DNA of 7,433 nucleotides. It comes from Planctomycetota bacterium. Its GTDB lineage: Bacteria > Planctomycetota > Phycisphaerae > Phycisphaerales > SM1A02. Made by a program: the position numbers and the translations under genes. This document shows, in pieces, positions 5,663 through 7,433 of the stretch (position 1 is its first letter; each line of letters begins with the position of its first letter). The notes below the pieces were generated by a model. The model did not search any database. It was not told the DNA's origin and saw only the letters and a program-made list of their open reading frames with translations. The stretch lies in assembly GCA_022567855.1 (NCBI GenBank), contig JADFGE010000135.1, forward strand, positions 1 through 7,433, in the 5' to 3' direction.

Positions 5663-6196
5663 TCAGTCCTTGGCCGATGAAGCGTCCGAGCGCAGGGAAG
5701 CCGGATCGCGCTGGGCGGCCGCGCCGCTGTCGGCCACGATATCGATGTGGTAGGGGATCGGCCCGAGGGTGTATGCGTCCATATCCAGCAGGAAATCACC
5801 GCCGGGCCGCTTGGACTCGCCGCGCTCCGCCCGAGCCACGACCACGTTCGTCATGACGAACTGGAACGTGTTGGCGTCGGGATCGACCACGACCCGTGCC
5901 GTCTCGGCCCCGAAATGGAGCGGGCCGGCTTCCACGTTGAACCACAGCAAGTTGCCGGTCAGCGGGTCGACATCTTTCGCGGATATCCACCACGATCCCA
6001 TCAGCCCCCCGTCGGGTTGCTTCAGCGCAACCTGATGCACGTCGCGAATCACACGTGAGACCGTATGCGAGCGAGGCGGGCCGCCGCGCAACATCACGAG
6101 GCACAAAACGATCAACCCGGCGCACGATAGAGGCAGCCACAGCCGTCGAGACCAGCGCGGATTCGGGTGGCGGCCGGCGGGTTTGTCGGGTTCCAT
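5663..6196 (-). CDS. Small single-pass membrane protein of unknown function
   Basis: The product has 177 residues. A basic, proline-rich N-terminus (to about residue 18) is followed by one transmembrane segment at about 19-36 (LWLPLSCAGLIVLCLVML), so the rest should face the periplasm. Residues 45-155 look like a small beta-rich domain: LMGSWWISAKDVDPLTGNLL, then VEAGPLHFGAETARVVVD and FQFVMTNVVVARAE, ending with LGPIPYHIDIV. The short anchor plus a domain about 'AETARVVVDPDANTFQF' loosely recalls LptC-type lipopolysaccharide-export proteins, but no signature residue supports this and neither lptA nor lptB is nearby, so I leave it unnamed. The C-terminal 20 residues are low complexity. The start ATG at 6196 has only a weak GGGGAT upstream. 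It is convergent with the kinase gene and divergent from the permease gene. Confidence 0.75.
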   Translation of the reverse strand: MEPDKPAGRHPNPRWSRRLWLPLSCAGLIVLCLVMLRGGPPRSHTVSRVIRDVHQVALKQPDGGLMGSWWISAKDVDPLTGNLLWFNVEAGPLHFGAETARVVVDPDANTFQFVMTNVVVARAERGESKRPGGDFLLDMDAYTLGPIPYHIDIVADSGAAAQRDPASLRSDASSAKD

Positions 6197-6404
6197 GCTG
6201 AGCGATCCCCAATTCCTGGCGGGTGGTCCGCCTCTACTTCAGCATCGGATATTCCCAGCCACCGATGCAGCAGGAGCCGACTGTTCTCGGACCCGCACGA
6301 CACCGGCCTCGTCATCGCTCGTCCCGCCCGCCCAGGGTGACGCGATCGGCGGCCCTATTATTCTCCCTCGTCAATCCTCCATGCCCTCACACGCCTGATT
6401 CTAC

Positions 6405-7181
6405 ATGACACTCGACCAGATCGCGTTTCACGACCTCACCTGGCTGGCCGTGGCGTTTCTCATCGTCGCCGTGCTCTATTCCATGGTCGGGCACGGTGGA
6501 GGCTCGGGCTACCTGGCCGTCATGGCCTTGGCCGGCTTCGCCCCACACGAGCTGCGCCCCACCGCGTTGTCGCTGAACATTCTCGTTGCCACCATCGCGT
6601 TGGTCCGTTTCTCGCGCGCCAAGGCGTTTACACCCTCGCTCTTTTGGCCGTTCGTTCTTGCCTCCGTTCCGTGCGCATTCATCGGCGGCCTCATCGAACT
6701 TGATCCCACCGTCTATAAGATCGGCCTCGGCGTCGTTCTGCTCGTGGCCGCCTATCGCCTCTTCATGTACCAACCCAAAGGCGGAATTGAGACCACCCGC
6801 GCCCTACCCATCGCGGCCGCACTGGTCATCGGCTCCGTGATCGGCCTCGTGTCGGGACTGATCGGCGTGGGCGGCGGTATTTTTCTCAGCCCGATCTTGC
6901 TCCTGGCCCACTGGGCCACGGCTCGCCAAACCGCTGGCATTACCGCCGCTTTCATTCTCGCCAATTCCATCGCCGGGCTGCTCGGCGTGATGATGGGATC
7001 ACTCCAAGGCGACGCTCCCTTTCCGTTTCACCCGGTCCCGATCGCCGTCTGGGGCGCCGCCGTCGCCGTCGGCGGGTTCGTCGGCTCCGGCATCGGTAGC
7101 CGGCGTCTCGGCCACATCGCCCTGCGGCGAATGTTGGCCATTGTCCTGTTCATCGCCGCCGGGAAGATGTTTTTGCGATAG
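6405..7181 (+). CDS. TauE/SafE family (DUF81) membrane permease
   Basis: The product has 258 residues and is almost wholly hydrophobic, with about 7-8 predicted membrane segments (approximately 12-29, 36-46, 56-69, 78-97, 102-119, 135-153, 178-200, 211-233, 239-256). The family's two-fold internal repeat is visible: VGHGGGSGYLAVMAL (28-42) in the first half and IGVGGGIFLSPILLL (153-167) in the second, each the glycine-rich turn that opens the conserved motif. Length is normal for the family. Members export or import sulfite, sulfoacetate, taurine-derived or other small organic anions; the substrate cannot be told from this sequence and no sulfur-metabolism gene is adjacent. No clear Shine-Dalgarno precedes ATG 6405. 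TATTAT at 6356-6361 might be a -10 box but has no good -35 partner. It appears to be a single-gene unit. Confidence 0.9.
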   Translation: MTLDQIAFHDLTWLAVAFLIVAVLYSMVGHGGGSGYLAVMALAGFAPHELRPTALSLNILVATIALVRFSRAKAFTPSLFWPFVLASVPCAFIGGLIELDPTVYKIGLGVVLLVAAYRLFMYQPKGGIETTRALPIAAALVIGSVIGLVSGLIGVGGGIFLSPILLLAHWATARQTAGITAAFILANSIAGLLGVMMGSLQGDAPFPFHPVPIAVWGAAVAVGGFVGSGIGSRRLGHIALRRMLAIVLFIAAGKMFLR

Positions 7182-7246
7182 CGGTTTGCCGCCGGGCCGC
7201 CGGGAGCCTTTTCAATAGCTTCAATTCCGCCTGCCCGTCGTATGTT

Positions 7247-7262
7247 CCGGCAGAGCTGCCGG
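7247..7262 (+). other. Hairpin downstream of the permease gene
   Basis: CCGGCA (7247-7252) pairs with TGCCGG (7257-7262) around GAGC, about 65 bp after the permease stop. No T-run follows, so intrinsic termination is doubtful; it may be an RNA 3'-end stabiliser. A short tandem of GCCGCCGG (7188-7195 and 7196-7203) precedes it. Otherwise 7182-7318 shows nothing recognisable. Confidence 0.35.
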
Positions 7263-7318
7263 CGCTGTGGAATCATGCGGTCCCGTTCTCCGCGGATGCG
7301 CCATAATTGGTGGTTTTC

Positions 7319-7347
7319 TTGACAGCATCTTGCCGACACCGTATTAT
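7319..7347 (+). promoter_or_regulatory. Near-consensus sigma-70 promoter for the right-edge gene
   Basis: TTGACA (7319-7324) and TATTAT (7342-7347) are separated by exactly 17 bp, the best housekeeping promoter match in the window. Transcription should start near 7354, giving a leader of about 23 nt before ATG 7377. Within that leader GTTTGGGTAAAC (7360-7371) is a small inverted repeat that could be an operator; antitoxin genes are commonly autoregulated, but that is inference here. Confidence 0.8.
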
Positions 7348-7376
7348 GGTAAGGGTTCTGTTTGGGTAAACAAGCA

Positions 7377-7433
7377 ATGGTTGGGACTACAGCATCAGAC
7401 GTAGCGAACTACCTGATCTGTCTGGCCGCTCAC
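7377..7433 (+). CDS. Probable SocA/DUF4065 (Panacea-domain) antitoxin, N-terminal 19 codons only
   Basis: Only MVGTTASDVANYLICLAAH is in the window before the right edge. This matches the usual opening of SocA-like/DUF4065 proteins, which begin with a short '(T)A-x-DVA-N/D-Y-(I/L)-L' helix, followed in full-length members by a 'lt-x-LKLQKLLYYAQG' stretch that would lie just outside. Known members act as antitoxins paired with diverse toxins (Panacea domain) or as a proteolysis adaptor (SocA of Caulobacter). A strong promoter lies directly upstream, while the Shine-Dalgarno is weak. The identification rests on very few residues, so it is moderate. A toxin gene would be expected next to it, beyond the window. 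Confidence 0.6.
   Translation, partial: MVGTTASDVANYLICLAAH

Noticed and set aside
6356..6361. TATTAT as a -10 box for the permease gene
   Set aside because: No -35-like hexamer at 16-18 bp upstream; kept only as a remark.
7028..7339. Minus-strand 103-codon open frame at the permease end
   Set aside because: Mostly antisense to the permease, Arg-rich, no domain, and it overlaps the strong plus-strand promoter.
1..7433. CRISPR arrays, tRNA or rRNA genes, insertion-sequence ends
   Set aside because: No regularly spaced repeats, no tRNA-like cloverleaf, no rRNA motifs and no transposase or terminal inverted repeats were seen by eye.

Overview
This is a GC-rich bacterial window, most likely from a planctomycete or a relative. 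The strongest clue is an ECF-type sigma factor directly followed by a membrane-bound Ser/Thr protein kinase, a pairing characteristic of that phylum. A lone N-terminally anchored coiled-coil protein sits divergently beside them. The assignment is an inference from gene content; no rRNA or other marker is present.

Layout. (1) Positions 1-960, minus strand, hold the 5' part of a tyrosine recombinase gene that runs off the left edge: 320 uninterrupted codons. The first ~35 residues are not integrase but look like the start of a PadR-family regulator, joined in frame to the integrase core-binding and catalytic domains. This is the most unusual item in the window. I read it as the right end of a mobile element inserted into the 5' part of a padR gene, so that the host promoter, ribosome-binding site and start codon drive the integrase. 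(2) Positions 961-1269 are intergenic: a probable padR-type promoter, a GC-rich hairpin, three tandem copies of an ATCYGYGTTC-like 10-mer, and a perfect 32-bp palindromic terminator. (3) Positions 1270-2211, minus, encode the coiled-coil membrane protein. (4) Positions 2212-2548 are a divergent intergenic region with stem-loops. (5) Positions 2549-3289 and 3346-5526, plus, encode the sigma factor and kinase, probably one operon. The kinase ribosome-binding site can be masked by a hairpin, and a terminator follows the kinase. (6) Positions 5663-6196, minus, encode a small single-pass membrane protein of unknown function. (7) Positions 6405-7181, plus, encode a TauE/SafE (DUF81) permease. (8) From 7319 to the right edge there is a near-consensus sigma-70 promoter (TTGACA-N17-TATTAT) and the first 19 codons of a probable SocA/DUF4065 (Panacea) antitoxin, so a toxin-antitoxin locus probably continues outside.

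How the genes work together. The sigma factor and kinase probably form a signalling unit in which the kinase controls sigma activity by phosphorylation. In sigma region 2.2 the usual acidic DAED stretch reads T-V-R-D, leaving a threonine where a phosphate could restore charge. The permease and the 177-residue protein have no visible functional link to that unit. The two window edges carry accessory-type genes (integrase; antitoxin), with ordinary chromosomal genes between.
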